Positions 9,036 to 18,900 of a stretch of 64,000 bases of DNA are shown piece after piece. The stretch spans positions 24,332 to 88,331 of the forward strand of contig ONAB01000012.1 of assembly GCA_900315705.1 (NCBI GenBank). Direction: 5' to 3'. Position 1 is the first letter of the stretch. Every line of letters starts with the position of its first letter. The notes beneath the pieces are model-generated. The model ran no database searches, was not told where the DNA came from, and saw only the letters and a list, made by a program, of their open reading frames with translations. Source of the DNA: an uncultured Bacteroidales bacterium (GTDB lineage Bacteria; Bacteroidota; Bacteroidia; Bacteroidales; WCHB1-69). Position numbers and translations under genes: made by a program.

Positions 9036-9950
9036 TTATATGTGACTGAGTACGATATCGATGCGGTCGTCAAAGGCCTCGCGGGTGGCATAGCCCACGT
9101 GGGGCACCAGCACACAGTTGGGCACTCTGAGCAGCGTGTGGTCGGCGGGCAGGGGCGGCTCCTTCTCGAACACGTCGATGCCAGCGCCGGCGAGCTTGCC
9201 CTGACAGAGCAGGTCGGCCAAAGCGTCAATATCCACCACATTGCCCCGCGCCGTGTTGATGAGAATGGCCGTGGGCTTGCACATCTCCAGCAGCTCCCGG
9301 CTGATCAGATGATGCGTTTCCGCCGTCAGCGGCACGTGCAAGGAGATGATATCGCTGGTTTTCATCAGTTCCTCCAAAGGAAGATAGGCGATGCCCTGGG
9401 CCTTGACCTCATCGTATTGGGTGCGGCTCCAGGCCACCACCTCGCAGCCGAAGCATTGCAGCAACTGCGCCGTGCGGCGTCCAATGGCACCCGTGCCCAC
9501 AATACCCACGCGCTTGCCACGCAACTCGCGACCTAAGAAGTTGTCGCGCGTGCCGCCGTTGTGTACCTTCGCGTCCAAAGCGGTGATGCGGCGATATACA
9601 TCCAGCATCAGCCCGATAGCCAGCTCCGCCACACCCTCCGTGGCATAGCCCGAGGCGTTCACCACCTCAATGCCGTGCTCCCGACAATAGGCCAGGTCAA
9701 TATGGTCAAGCCCTGTGAAGGCGACGTTGAGTTTCTTCAATTTCGGACACTGCGACAATATGTCGCTGCCAATTTTAATGTTGGAGACAATGACCTCCTC
9801 CGCCTCCTTCATCCGCTCGATGAGGGTGGCGGCATCCTCTTTGCGGTCACGGTAACAGACAAATTCGTGGCCCTTGGCGGCCAATTCAGAGGTAATGTTA
9901 GCGGCACGCTCTTCGCTGATGCCGATAGGTTCTACTGCTACAATTTTCAT
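9036..9950 (-). CDS. NAD-dependent D-2-hydroxyacid dehydrogenase
   Basis: 304 residues of the D-isomer 2-hydroxyacid dehydrogenase family, which interconverts 2-keto acids and D-2-hydroxyacids. The Rossmann glycine motif is VGTGAIG (151-157). The catalytic triad is R235 (NTARGN), E264 (FEKEPP) and H284 (PHVGYA). It is slightly shorter at the C-terminus than glycerate or phosphoglycerate dehydrogenases. The true substrate is unclear. It is first gene of a pair with the fatty acid transporter. Confidence 0.88.
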   Translation of the reverse strand: MKIVAVEPIGISEERAANITSELAAKGHEFVCYRDRKEDAATLIERMKEAEEVIVSNIKIGSDILSQCPKLKKLNVAFTGLDHIDLAYCREHGIEVVNASGYATEGVAELAIGLMLDVYRRITALDAKVHNGGTRDNFLGRELRGKRVGIVGTGAIGRRTAQLLQCFGCEVVAWSRTQYDEVKAQGIAYLPLEELMKTSDIISLHVPLTAETHHLISRELLEMCKPTAILINTARGNVVDIDALADLLCQGKLAGAGIDVFEKEPPLPADHTLLRVPNCVLVPHVGYATREAFDDRIDIVLSHI

Positions 9951-9982
9951 AGTATATCTTTCTTTATATTTTTAAACAAATA

Positions 9983-10001
9983 AGAGCGCTTAAAGCGCTC
10001 T
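9983..10001 (-). terminator. Hairpin after the Omp28-like gene
   Basis: Perfect 8-bp stem AGAGCGCT/AGCGCTCT with a 3-base loop. On the minus strand it is followed by TTATTTGTTT. It lies between the Omp28-like stop at 10013 and the dehydrogenase start at 9950. Confidence 0.6.
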
Positions 10002-10012
10002 GTTGTATCAAG

Positions 10013-10858
10013 TTATGGCAATACAGGAAGTGTCTCCACTTGCAGCACCTTGCCATTGGTGCGGTCGTACAGGATAGCCACCACGGTGCAATTTGCGGCG
10101 TTCCAGTCGTGTTCCAGGAAACTGATGCTGCAGCCGTAGGTGTAGGCATTGTCTTTCTCCAGCAAGCCGTCGGTCGTCAGATAGGCGCCGTACGTGCCGT
10201 TGAGGGCGGCGCGCAGCACGTGGTTGTGCGTGTACTCCGGAATCATTGTCATCCCGCTGAGCTGCGGTTGCACAATGCCGTCCTCAATGAGGAAGAGCGA
10301 GAGATAGAGCGGGTGCTCGTATTCCTCCAGCATCGTCACCTTGGCGTTGACCTTCAGGGAAGCGGCAGAGGCATTATACTCGTTGATGAGCTGGATGGCG
10401 GCGGGCACCGAGGAGCGGTCCATCTCACGAAGCTTGCCCATCCACTCGTCCTTGCCCAAACCGCCCGGGTGGTCGTTCTCGCGGTTGAAGACGGCCGCCG
10501 GAATGGCGTTGATGCCGAAATCATTGGCCAACTGGTCACCCACTTCCGTGCGGAAATCGTACGGATAATCAAGATTGGTGGCTGCCAGAGAGGTGGCGTG
10601 GATGCCCACAATGACCAGGGTGTCACCATAGACAGAATGCAACTGGTCAAGCATCTGGTGGGCGGCGGGACAGTTAGAGCAACGGTGACCCGTGTACTCC
10701 TCCATCAGCACTTTGCGATAAACCTCATCAGGGTTCAAATCGGGGAACACCACCGTGACATCCTCACGTTCGGACAGGTTCATATAAGGTCCTTCGATGA
10801 CATCGCATCCCACAAGCGTCAGGGCGACCGTTATTATCAATAAAGCTATTTTTTTCAT
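10013..10858 (-). CDS. Omp28-related outer membrane lipoprotein with thioredoxin-like CxxC
   Basis: 281 residues. Lipobox LVGC (C18) gives a lipidated mature protein. A thioredoxin-like fold carries CSNC at 60-63 just after EEYTGHR, the signature of the Omp28 family first described in Porphyromonas gingivalis. The role is unproven; a thiol-disulfide or adhesin function at the outer membrane has been suggested. It sits in a run of exported redox-type genes (TlpA, thioredoxin-like) on the same strand, 18 bases after the DUF6029 gene. Confidence 0.8.
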   Translation of the reverse strand: MKKIALLIITVALTLVGCDVIEGPYMNLSEREDVTVVFPDLNPDEVYRKVLMEEYTGHRCSNCPAAHQMLDQLHSVYGDTLVIVGIHATSLAATNLDYPYDFRTEVGDQLANDFGINAIPAAVFNRENDHPGGLGKDEWMGKLREMDRSSVPAAIQLINEYNASAASLKVNAKVTMLEEYEHPLYLSLFLIEDGIVQPQLSGMTMIPEYTHNHVLRAALNGTYGAYLTTDGLLEKDNAYTYGCSISFLEHDWNAANCTVVAILYDRTNGKVLQVETLPVLP

Positions 10859-10876
10859 CTGATTGTCGTTTTTAGG

Positions 10877-12598
10877 TTAGAAGGATGTGGTTACGGAAAG
10901 GCCGACGCCATAGGAGGCGGGCACGGCACGGCACACACCGCCCACGCAGAGGATGCCCTCCTGCGTCTTGCCGAAGTTGAGAGCAATGCGAGTGGTGTTC
11001 CAGACGTATGCGGCGGAAATGTTATAATAATGCACGCGTTTGTTCGGGTCGGGGTTGCCGTAGTTCCAATCGTCACCCACGGACACGAACCAGTGAGGGC
11101 TCACCGAGTACTCCAGCATCGCATACGCACTGCTGCCATCGTCATCCTTGGTGTAGAGATGCTGCGCCTCCAGACGGAGCGCGTGCTTGTTGTTGATCTT
11201 GTACTGCAGGTCGGCGGCGACCAGATGGCCGCGCATCATCCCGGGATGGCCCTGCAACTCCGCAATATTATATGTAATGTAGTTGTAAGCCAATATCAGC
11301 TTCCAATGCTTGGTGAAACGGCGACTGATCTCAAGGCCAATGTCTTGATAGAGCAAATCGGGACCGAACTTGAAGAAGGAGGAGGTATAGCCCTCCGTGC
11401 CTGTGGGCGTGCCGTTCGCGACGGCTTCCGCCACCGGCTGCTTGTCAATGTTGTGGAAACGGGAGTAGTTGAAGGTAAGGTCTGTACCGTACTTGCCGCC
11501 AATCTTGCTCTTCTTGGGTATCTGATAGTTGATTTGCAACTGGGCCCCGATTTGGCCGTTGGGCTGAGAGGCGTAGCTATAGTTGCCAATCAGCTGATAA
11601 GAGTATTGACGGTTGATGGCCGGGATGTTGTTGATGAAGAGCAACGAGTTGGAGTACTCCATCCTCTGGCTGCGAAACTCCATATTGTCGGCCCGGATGA
11701 AGGAAGCTGCCACGCCAAAGCCCTTCATCGCGTAAGTGGCCGAGAGGAAAAGGGCTTCACCCGGCTTGTAGATATGAAAGTTGCTGACATTCGGGTCGTT
11801 GATTTTGCGGGCGTATTCCGCTTCCAGACGGAAGTCTTTGTATCCAAACGTCATACGAGTGGCCCAAGCCAGCACATTCTCAGGAATCTTGTCACCGGGA
11901 ATGTAGGCCTCTGCCGTCGAGTCGGGGCCGGGATAGATGTTGAAAATGTAATCACCAGAGCCCTTCTCGAACTTGCTCACGATATTGGCACCCACACGGG
12001 CCACGAAGCCCTTGTCTTGAATTACAGGGAATATCTCGCCGAAAGAAATCTCGGCATCGGCGCCGCGCACAAAATCCTTCCGTCCGATATAGCTGTCGAA
12101 ATTGCGCCGTTCCACGCCCCAGACACCCTTCAAATAGATGCCCTTGTAAGGGGTAAGCTTGACACGTGCGCCCAGCAAGCTGTTGTCAATGCCCAGCTGT
12201 CGGTCCTCGTATGCCCTCAAGGTCAAGCCATTACCGAATTGCTCATAGAAATTACCCGCGGTGACCTGGATAAACTTGTTCTTGTAATCTGCAAAGAAGT
12301 ACTTGATACCCTGGCCTTTGTAGTCAATCTTTTCAAAATCTATCAAAGGAAACTGATAGTACTCGTAGCGCACGCCGGCCGAGAAACCACCGTTGGAGTA
12401 GAGCAGGTTGATGAAGGCGTTGGCGCGCACCTTCGAGTCCACCTTCTCGGCTCCGATGATCGAATCGGGAATATAGTACATCCCGTTAAAACCAAAATCG
12501 CCGCTGATGCGGCTGTTCCCAAACTCGTGCTGCGCCTTGACGGTGGATACCGACAACAATAGCAGCAGTATGGATGCAAGACGTAAAAATTTACTCAT
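10877..12598 (-). CDS. DUF6029 family outer-membrane beta-barrel protein
   Basis: 573 residues from the ATG at 12598. This start is preferred to an upstream in-frame ATG because a Sec signal (MSKFLRLASILLLLLSV) begins here. The rest is alternating aromatic/hydrophobic strands typical of an outer-membrane barrel, with an early FGNSRISGDFGFNGMYYIPD stretch matching Bacteroidota DUF6029 proteins. No function is established. Neighbours on both sides are exported thioredoxin-like proteins, and members of this family often sit next to Omp28 lipoproteins. Confidence 0.75.
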   Translation of the reverse strand: MSKFLRLASILLLLLSVSTVKAQHEFGNSRISGDFGFNGMYYIPDSIIGAEKVDSKVRANAFINLLYSNGGFSAGVRYEYYQFPLIDFEKIDYKGQGIKYFFADYKNKFIQVTAGNFYEQFGNGLTLRAYEDRQLGIDNSLLGARVKLTPYKGIYLKGVWGVERRNFDSYIGRKDFVRGADAEISFGEIFPVIQDKGFVARVGANIVSKFEKGSGDYIFNIYPGPDSTAEAYIPGDKIPENVLAWATRMTFGYKDFRLEAEYARKINDPNVSNFHIYKPGEALFLSATYAMKGFGVAASFIRADNMEFRSQRMEYSNSLLFINNIPAINRQYSYQLIGNYSYASQPNGQIGAQLQINYQIPKKSKIGGKYGTDLTFNYSRFHNIDKQPVAEAVANGTPTGTEGYTSSFFKFGPDLLYQDIGLEISRRFTKHWKLILAYNYITYNIAELQGHPGMMRGHLVAADLQYKINNKHALRLEAQHLYTKDDDGSSAYAMLEYSVSPHWFVSVGDDWNYGNPDPNKRVHYYNISAAYVWNTTRIALNFGKTQEGILCVGGVCRAVPASYGVGLSVTTSF

Positions 12599-12612
12599 AT
12601 AAGAAAAATTGG

Positions 12613-12640
12613 GTTTGCAGGCGGTTCGCCGCCTGCAAAC
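12613..12640 (-). promoter_or_regulatory. Perfect 12-bp hairpin at the start of the DUF6029 transcript
   Basis: GTTTGCAGGCGG and its exact complement around a tetraloop (CGAA on the minus strand). It lies between a TACTTTTG -7 box (12647-12654) and the start codon at 12598. It may be a 5' stabilising stem-loop, or an attenuator for the upstream tlpA transcript because CCCAATTTTTC follows. Confidence 0.6.
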
Positions 12641-12646
12641 GTTAAA

Positions 12647-12654
12647 CAAAAGTA
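12647..12654 (-). promoter_or_regulatory. -7 box of the DUF6029 gene
   Basis: TACTTTTG on the minus strand, matching TAnnTTTG. The predicted start of transcription falls at or next to the hairpin at 12613-12640. Confidence 0.5.
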
Positions 12655-12670
12655 GTATTCTTTCCGAAAA

Positions 12671-13195
12671 TTATTTCTCGGCGGCGAGTCTCTTGACCAC
12701 CTCATACACCTCCTGCTCGCTGCCCGGGGCATACGACGTGTGCTGCCACACAATCTCGCCCTTGCCGTTGAGGATGCACATATAAGGAACGTCGTTCACG
12801 TTCATCGCGCGCTTGAAGTCGGAGTTCACATCCAACAACACGGTGTAATCCCAACCTTTGCCCTTGACAAAGGGGGCCACACGGGCTGAGGTCTTCGCGT
12901 CATCGATGGAAACTGCGTAAAGCTTCACGCCAGTCTCTTCCACCCAGTCCTCGTACTCGTCGGCAATGGCGAGCAACTCGGCGATGCAGGGCTTGCACCA
13001 GGTGGCCCACAAACTGACGATGACAGGCTTGCCGTCGTTCTGGATCTCGCTGGTGTTGAACACCTTGCCATCAATAGTCTGGATATCGACGGCAGGCAAC
13101 TTGGCCAAATGCCGGTCTTGTGCAGGTTTGTCGGTTTGCGCGCCCAAAGAGAGACACAACGCAAGGACAATCGTTAACATAAAAGGGGTTTTCAT
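12671..13195 (-). CDS. TlpA-family periplasmic thioredoxin
   Basis: 174 residues with a signal peptide (1-20) and a thioredoxin fold. The active site is WCKPC (C67 and C70) inside SLWATWCKPCIAE. TlpA/ResA-like proteins reduce disulfides in periplasmic clients, for example during cytochrome maturation. The gene is 18 bases downstream of another thioredoxin-like gene and 72 bases upstream of the DUF6029 gene, which points to one exported redox operon. Confidence 0.88.
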   Translation of the reverse strand: MKTPFMLTIVLALCLSLGAQTDKPAQDRHLAKLPAVDIQTIDGKVFNTSEIQNDGKPVIVSLWATWCKPCIAELLAIADEYEDWVEETGVKLYAVSIDDAKTSARVAPFVKGKGWDYTVLLDVNSDFKRAMNVNDVPYMCILNGKGEIVWQHTSYAPGSEQEVYEVVKRLAAEK

Positions 13196-13213
13196 AACTA
13201 TAGGTATTTAAAG

Positions 13214-14656
13214 TTAATTTCTGAATAAAGGATTCTGGGGCTGTTCTTCTTCCTTGTCGAATCGCAACATAAGGTAGTCGGAAAGGCCGAACTCCGGGGC
13301 CGGCGGATAACGCTGCAGCAGCTGTCCCTGCGCGTTGATGATGAGATAGTCGGGAAGCGTCTCCACCCCGTTCTCCAACAGCCAGTCGTAGTTGCCGTCG
13401 AAATAGAGGATGGGCCACTCGAACATCTCCCCGTACGCCTTGCAGAAACGGTTGTAATCCTCCCTGTCGGGGTCAATGTTGAGGCTGACAAACTGTATTT
13501 TCTCGCCATATCTTTTGTTGAATTCCTTGATGAGCATCATCTCCCGAATGCAATCCAAACAATCGCTTTGGAAGACCTGCACATAGATGTCTTTTCCTTC
13601 AAATTGTTTAATGGGGGATTTCTTCCCCTTCTCATTCCGGAACACCAAGGACTGCGACGGCGCATCGGCTCTGGATATACGGGCCAACGCATTGTCGATA
13701 AAGACGATATGCTCGGGAAAATGGGTGGACACCTTGATGTATTTCAGCAATTTGACGATATTGCCGGCATCGAACTCCTCGTTGCCGTGGAACTCAATCA
13801 GGTTGAGGATGATGACCAGTTCGCGCAGACGCTCGTTGGTCAGCATCGGGTCGCGGCCCGCCTCGTTGAAAAGTGTCAGATAGTCGGGTTCCTCATTGAT
13901 GGTGCGGCCCAGCAACTCCTTCGAGATGTGACGCGAGTTGTACAGATAGCCGCTATAACTCTCCCGGAAAAGCGACATATAGGCGGGATTGTTATACAAG
14001 ATGTAATCGTTGTCGTAAAACTTCCGGTAAAAGGTCATCTGCTCCTTCGAGAAACAGACCCGGTCGAGCTGTCCGCAAGTGTAGTAGATATAAGATTGAT
14101 AAAAATTCAGCGGATTATACTGGATGCCAAAACGGTCGTTCAGCAATGTCGTCAATGTGTCGTAGGCATTCCGATCCTTGTCCACGGTGATGCGGAAGGC
14201 GTAATGGTTCATCGCCCGACTGAAAAAGTTGCTGAAACGGTTGATCTTATAGTTCAGGTCGCTGGTGTCAGCCAACGCATTGGTAATCTGCAAATAACCG
14301 CCGTATTTTTCCGGGTTGACAAGTTTGAAGAGGGTCGTGTCAACGGAAATCTGGAACTGGTAGGTATGGTCGGGCACGATGAAGAACTCGGCCTTGGAGG
14401 TGCGGATGGCCAGCTGCACGAGTTTGATCTGGTTGGTGGAGCAGGTGAGCTTGAAGTGCCCGTTCTTGTCAATCTGGTCGGTGGCCGCCACCGTGGGCAC
14501 ATAGTTGAGCAGGTCATCGAATACCAGCAGGCGTATCTCCTCGTTTTTGGCGAAAGGGGCCTCGCCCGTGATGGTCACCGGACGTTGCGCAATGCCCGCT
14601 GTGACAATCCACAGCAGCAAGGCGACAAGCAACGGGCAACAGACAAAACGGGACAT
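13214..14656 (-). CDS. Exported thioredoxin-like protein with large N-terminal domain
   Basis: 480 residues: signal peptide (1-23), a long uncharacterised beta/alpha region (about 25-340) and a C-terminal thioredoxin-like domain with CLDC (C366, C369) followed by FVSLNIDPDREDYNRF. The layout resembles Bacteroidota proteins with an N-terminal DUF4369-like region and a TlpA-like end, but the N-terminal part is only loosely recognisable. First gene of the presumed redox cluster, next to tlpA. Confidence 0.7.
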   Translation of the reverse strand: MSRFVCCPLLVALLLWIVTAGIAQRPVTITGEAPFAKNEEIRLLVFDDLLNYVPTVAATDQIDKNGHFKLTCSTNQIKLVQLAIRTSKAEFFIVPDHTYQFQISVDTTLFKLVNPEKYGGYLQITNALADTSDLNYKINRFSNFFSRAMNHYAFRITVDKDRNAYDTLTTLLNDRFGIQYNPLNFYQSYIYYTCGQLDRVCFSKEQMTFYRKFYDNDYILYNNPAYMSLFRESYSGYLYNSRHISKELLGRTINEEPDYLTLFNEAGRDPMLTNERLRELVIILNLIEFHGNEEFDAGNIVKLLKYIKVSTHFPEHIVFIDNALARISRADAPSQSLVFRNEKGKKSPIKQFEGKDIYVQVFQSDCLDCIREMMLIKEFNKRYGEKIQFVSLNIDPDREDYNRFCKAYGEMFEWPILYFDGNYDWLLENGVETLPDYLIINAQGQLLQRYPPAPEFGLSDYLMLRFDKEEEQPQNPLFRN

Positions 14657-14662
14657 ACTTTT

Positions 14663-14711
14663 GAATTAAGAATTGAGAATTAAGAATGAAGAATTGAGAG
14701 TTGAGAGTTAG
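14663..14711. repeat. Heptanucleotide array (GAATTAA type)
   Basis: Seven consecutive units GAATTAA, GAATTGA, GAATTAA, GAATGAA, GAATTGA, GAGTTGA, GAGTTAG fill the gap between coaD and the thioredoxin-like gene. The complementary family (TTAATTC) recurs at 38383. Confidence 0.8.
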
Positions 14712-14728
14712 AGATTGTTTATTAGGGA

Positions 14729-15202
14729 TTAACGGGGGGTGCCGAGGTCAACACCTTCGGGAACAAAATTGCGATAGGCATCGGAGCCGAGCGACCAGAG
14801 TTCGCGCACGAGCGACGACGACACGGCGGCCCACTCGGGAGAGGCAGGGATGAAGAGCGTCTCCACCTCGGGGCAAAGCATCCGGTTGGCAAGGCGCATC
14901 TCCTCCTCCACGGCGTAATCGGCGGCATTGCGGATGCCACGCACCAGATACTGCGCGTGCATCTCACGACAGAGGTCCACCGTAAGTCCCTGGTAGGCCT
15001 CCACCGCCACCTTCGGTTCATTTTTGTATAGCTGCCGGATCCAATCCATACGCTGTTCAACGGAAAAGAGGTCTTTTTTATTGTAATTGTGCCCGATGGC
15101 GATGATGAGGCGGTCGAACAGGGGCAGCGACTTCCTGACAATATCCTCGTGGCCTTTGGTGAAGGGGCAGAACGAGCCCGCGTAAACGGCGATAGCACTC
15201 AT
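14729..15202 (-). CDS. coaD: Phosphopantetheine adenylyltransferase (CoaD)
   Basis: 157 residues, the usual length. It catalyses the fourth step of coenzyme A synthesis, 4'-phosphopantetheine plus ATP to dephospho-CoA. The nucleotidyltransferase (T/H)xGH motif appears as TKGH (15-18) in GSFCPFTKGH. Family features YLVRGIRNAADY and SSSLVREL are present. Cys12 replaces the more common Asp of GSFDP. It follows the Sua5 gene by 4 bases, so the two are cotranscribed. Confidence 0.95.
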   Translation of the reverse strand: MSAIAVYAGSFCPFTKGHEDIVRKSLPLFDRLIIAIGHNYNKKDLFSVEQRMDWIRQLYKNEPKVAVEAYQGLTVDLCREMHAQYLVRGIRNAADYAVEEEMRLANRMLCPEVETLFIPASPEWAAVSSSLVRELWSLGSDAYRNFVPEGVDLGTPR

Positions 15203-15206
15203 AGGG

Positions 15207-15770
15207 TTAGTCTCTTAGGATAGTGAAATTATAGTCGTCGATAAACTTGATGAGCCGGGAGGGCTTGAAATCCACGGAGGTGGCAAACTCCTGCGGCACC
15301 ACATAATCCATCTGGGCAATGATCTCCTTGGAGATGTCGGGGAAGGTCCTCGGCGTGGGCTCGTCGGCGATGTTGGCGGAAGTGGAAATGATGGGGCGGC
15401 CCAAGGCACGGACAAGCTTCTTGCAGAAGTCGTTGCTCGTGACGCGGATGGCGATGGTCCCGTCGCTGTGGACAAGATTCTTGGGCAGGTTCTGGGCCGT
15501 GGGGTACACGAACGTGGTGGGACGGGAGACGTGAGAGAGGAGGTCCCAGGCAATCAAGGGGATTTTCTTCACATACATCGGGAGCCGTTCCGCGGAATCG
15601 AGAAGGATAATCATACTTTTCCGCTCGTTGCGCTGCTTGATGCGGTAAATGCGGGACACGGCCTCTTCATTGGTCGCGTCGCAACCGATACCCCACACTG
15701 TATCAGTAGGATAGGCAATGACTTTACCCTCCAGGAGCAGCTTTGCGCATTTTTGAATTTCCTGTTCCAT
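15207..15770 (-). CDS. L-threonylcarbamoyladenylate synthase, Sua5/YciO/YrdC family
   Basis: 187 residues from the ATG at 15770. An upstream in-frame ATG at 15800 would lie in the promoter, so it is rejected. The enzyme forms threonylcarbamoyl-AMP for the t6A37 modification of tRNAs reading ANN codons. Seen: GKVIAYPTDTVWGIGCDA, the RIKQRNERKS basic loop and ISTSANI. It is a single-domain YrdC type, lacking the extra Sua5 domain. First gene of the pair with coaD. Confidence 0.9.
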   Translation of the reverse strand: MEQEIQKCAKLLLEGKVIAYPTDTVWGIGCDATNEEAVSRIYRIKQRNERKSMIILLDSAERLPMYVKKIPLIAWDLLSHVSRPTTFVYPTAQNLPKNLVHSDGTIAIRVTSNDFCKKLVRALGRPIISTSANIADEPTPRTFPDISKEIIAQMDYVVPQEFATSVDFKPSRLIKFIDDYNFTILRD

Positions 15771-15789
15771 AAGTCGCAATTTTAGCCCG

Positions 15790-15797
15790 CAAAAATA
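15790..15797 (-). promoter_or_regulatory. -7 box of the Sua5-coaD operon
   Basis: TATTTTTG on the minus strand, 20 bases before the chosen ATG at 15770, which supports that start. Confidence 0.55.
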
Positions 15798-15903
15798 CAA
15801 AAAAGATATTCATCATAAACTTGTGGCGCACAATTCAAAAAGTATGTTAAAAAAGGCAAATTCCAATAATAAAAAACCGACAAGTCCGTTTGAGTTTTTT
15901 TTA

Positions 15904-15911
15904 TATCTTTG
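15904..15911 (+). promoter_or_regulatory. -7 box of the C25 protease gene
   Basis: TATCTTTG followed by CCCCTC, 55 bases before the ATG at 15966. The leader is AT-rich. No convincing TTTG at the usual distance. Confidence 0.55.
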
Positions 15912-15965
15912 CCCCTCTTTATGCAGAAAAAAATATAAATATAAATAACTTAAAATAAGAGATTT

Positions 15966-18900
15966 ATGACAAGAATCGTCACCACAGTGGTCCTGATTTT
16001 CTCTATGCTGGCCACTTGTTTCGCACAACAATTCCAAGTCACCCGCAACGACTACGAGCGGGTGGACATCTCCTTCACCGCACCGGAAATCACATCTTCG
16101 GTGGTGAAGACGCCCCAGGGCTTTTTCACCCAGATTTCTATGGATGAGTTCTATCCCTCTGTTATTGTGGGTCAGCCGCAACTGCCCGTGATGGTGAAGT
16201 TGCTTGAGATTCCCGTCTGCGACTCTGTGGTGGCCACGGTCAAGAACGCGCAGTATGTGGAGGTGGATGCCTCAACACTAGGCATCCAGTACCCGCTCTA
16301 TCCGGCGCAGCCCTCCTACGCCAAGTCCTACCGCGGGGAGCGCCCGTTTGTGCGCGACCAGCAGACCTATAGCCGCGACGCCTTCTACGCCGAGCCCCTG
16401 GTGCGTGTGGAGAAGACGGGTACGATGCGCGACATCACCCTCGCCAACCTGTACATCTCGCCCGTCTCCTACAACCCCGTGACCGGCAAGGTGCGCATCT
16501 GCCGTTCAATGGACATTGAGGTCTCCTATGTGAACGCCAACCTGCCCGCCACCTACGAGTTGAAGACCAGATACGGCAGCCCGATGTTCCAGAACGCCGC
16601 CAATGCGGTGGCCAACCCGATGCCCCGCACCCGCGAGGAGTTCAACGCCTCCCCCATCCGCTACCTCATCATCGCCAACTCTATGTTCCGCAACAACGAC
16701 AACCTCGAACTCTTCGTCAACTGGAAAAAGAGACTCGGATACATCGTGGACGTGGTTTACACCGGTGACGCCAACGTCGGCACCACCACAACTTCCATCA
16801 AAAATTACATTTTGAGCCAATACAACAGTGCCACGGCTTCCAACCCGGCCCCCACCTTCCTGCTTTTCGTGGGCGACCACGGGCAGGTGCCCGCCTTCAG
16901 CAGCACGGAGCAGAACAGCCACGTCACGGACCTCTACTACGCTTGCTGGACCTCCGGCGACAATATCCCCGACTGCTACTATGGCCGTTTCTCGGCCCAG
17001 AACGCAAGCCAGCTGGCTCCCCAAATCACCAAGACGCTGCAATATGAGCAGTACACGATGCCCGATCCCTCCTATCTGGGCAAGGCCGTGTTGATTGCCG
17101 GCACCGACAACAGCTGGTCAGACACCCACGCCGACGGCCAAATCAACTACATCTACAACAACTACATCAACACAACCAGCACCACCCATCAATATTCGAC
17201 CGTATATAAGCACAACTACAACTGCTCTTCACAGGCTGCCACCATCCGCAGCGAGATCGGCGCGGGCGTGGGCTGGGCCAACTACACGGCTCACGGCGAC
17301 GTGACCGAATGGTACGACCCCTCCTTCACCACCAGCCACATCCCCTCGATGAACAACCTCGACAAGTATGGCGTGATGATTGGCAACTGCTGTCTCACCG
17401 GCAAGTTCAATGAGGAGTGCTTCGGCGAAATGCTGCTCCGCACCGACAAGAAAGGTGCAATGGCCTATATCGGTGCCTCCGAGGTGAGTTACTGGGACGA
17501 GGATGTCTATTGGTCTGTGGGCAAACGCAGCTCCATCACCGCCAATATGACCTACCAGGCTAACAATCTGGGCGCCTACGACAGGATTTTCCACACCCAC
17601 AATGAGAGCCACGACGTATGGGCCACCACCCTGGGCGGTTTCCTGACCGCTGGCAATCTCGCCGTCCAATCCTCCTCTTCCAGCCGGAAGAAATACTATT
17701 GGGAAATCTACCACATCTTCGGCGACCCCTCCATCAGACCTTATTTGGGTATGCCTTCCCAGATGAACGTCAGCGCGCTGCCCGCCGTGCCTATGGGCAC
17801 CCTGAGCTACAATGTGAGCGCCGCCCCGTATGCCTACGTGGCCCTCACCACTGGCGGCAACATCGTGACCGCCACCTTCGCCGACGCCTCCGGCAACGCC
17901 ACCCTTGACCTCAGCAATGTCACCACCCCCGGCGAATACGAACTTGCCATCGGAGCCCAGAACCACGTGCAGTATTTCCAGACCGTCAACATCATCGTGC
18001 CTTCCGGTCCCTATGTGGTGGCCAGCAATGTGAGCCTGCCCAACGACGTGTATCCCATCAACGGCACCTCGGTCAACTGGAACCTCGAACTCACCAACCT
18101 GGGTGTGGACAACGCCTCCAACGTGACGGCCCAGATGACCGCCCTTACCCCGGGATTCACGGTGACGCAAGGAACCGCCACTTTCAACACCCTTGTCCCC
18201 AACGCCATCCAGAGTATGCCCAACGCCTTCACGGTGAGCATCCCGGAAAATGCGGAAGACGGCACCCGTGCCACTTTCCGCGTGACCACCACCTGGCAAG
18301 GCGGCAACTCCACCAAAGATGTGAACCTCACGGTCATTGCACCCAAGCTGGCTGTCACCGAGACCAATATCCAAGGGCCCAGCACGGCCGCTGCCCTGGA
18401 GCCGGGTGACGCCGCCACCGCCACCATTACCATCTCCAACTCCGGACACGCCCCCGCCTCCGACATCCTCATCGACCTCACCTGCAACTACTCCGGCGTG
18501 ACCGTGACCTCCCCGTCACAAATCGTCGCCTGGATCGGCGCTGGCGAAAGCATCTCCCACACCTTCAACCTCCAGATTGCCAACAGCGTGCCCAACCTCT
18601 CCATCGTGCCCCTCTATTTCCACACCATCAAGGGCGACAAACACGTCATCGACACCCTCTCTATCTCCATCGGCAAGGCAACAGAAGACTTTGAAACCGG
18701 CGATTTCTCCCGTTTCAACTGGGTGCAGAACCAGAACCCGTGGACCATCACCAACCAAGCCCCCTACGCCGGCAACTATTGCGCCCGTTCCAAAGAGAAC
18801 CTGGACAACGGCAGCTGGTACAACGTGTCTCGTTCCTCTTTCAGCATCACCGTGAACTGCTTGATGGAGGCGCCCGTCTCCTACTTCCGTAAAGTCTCTT

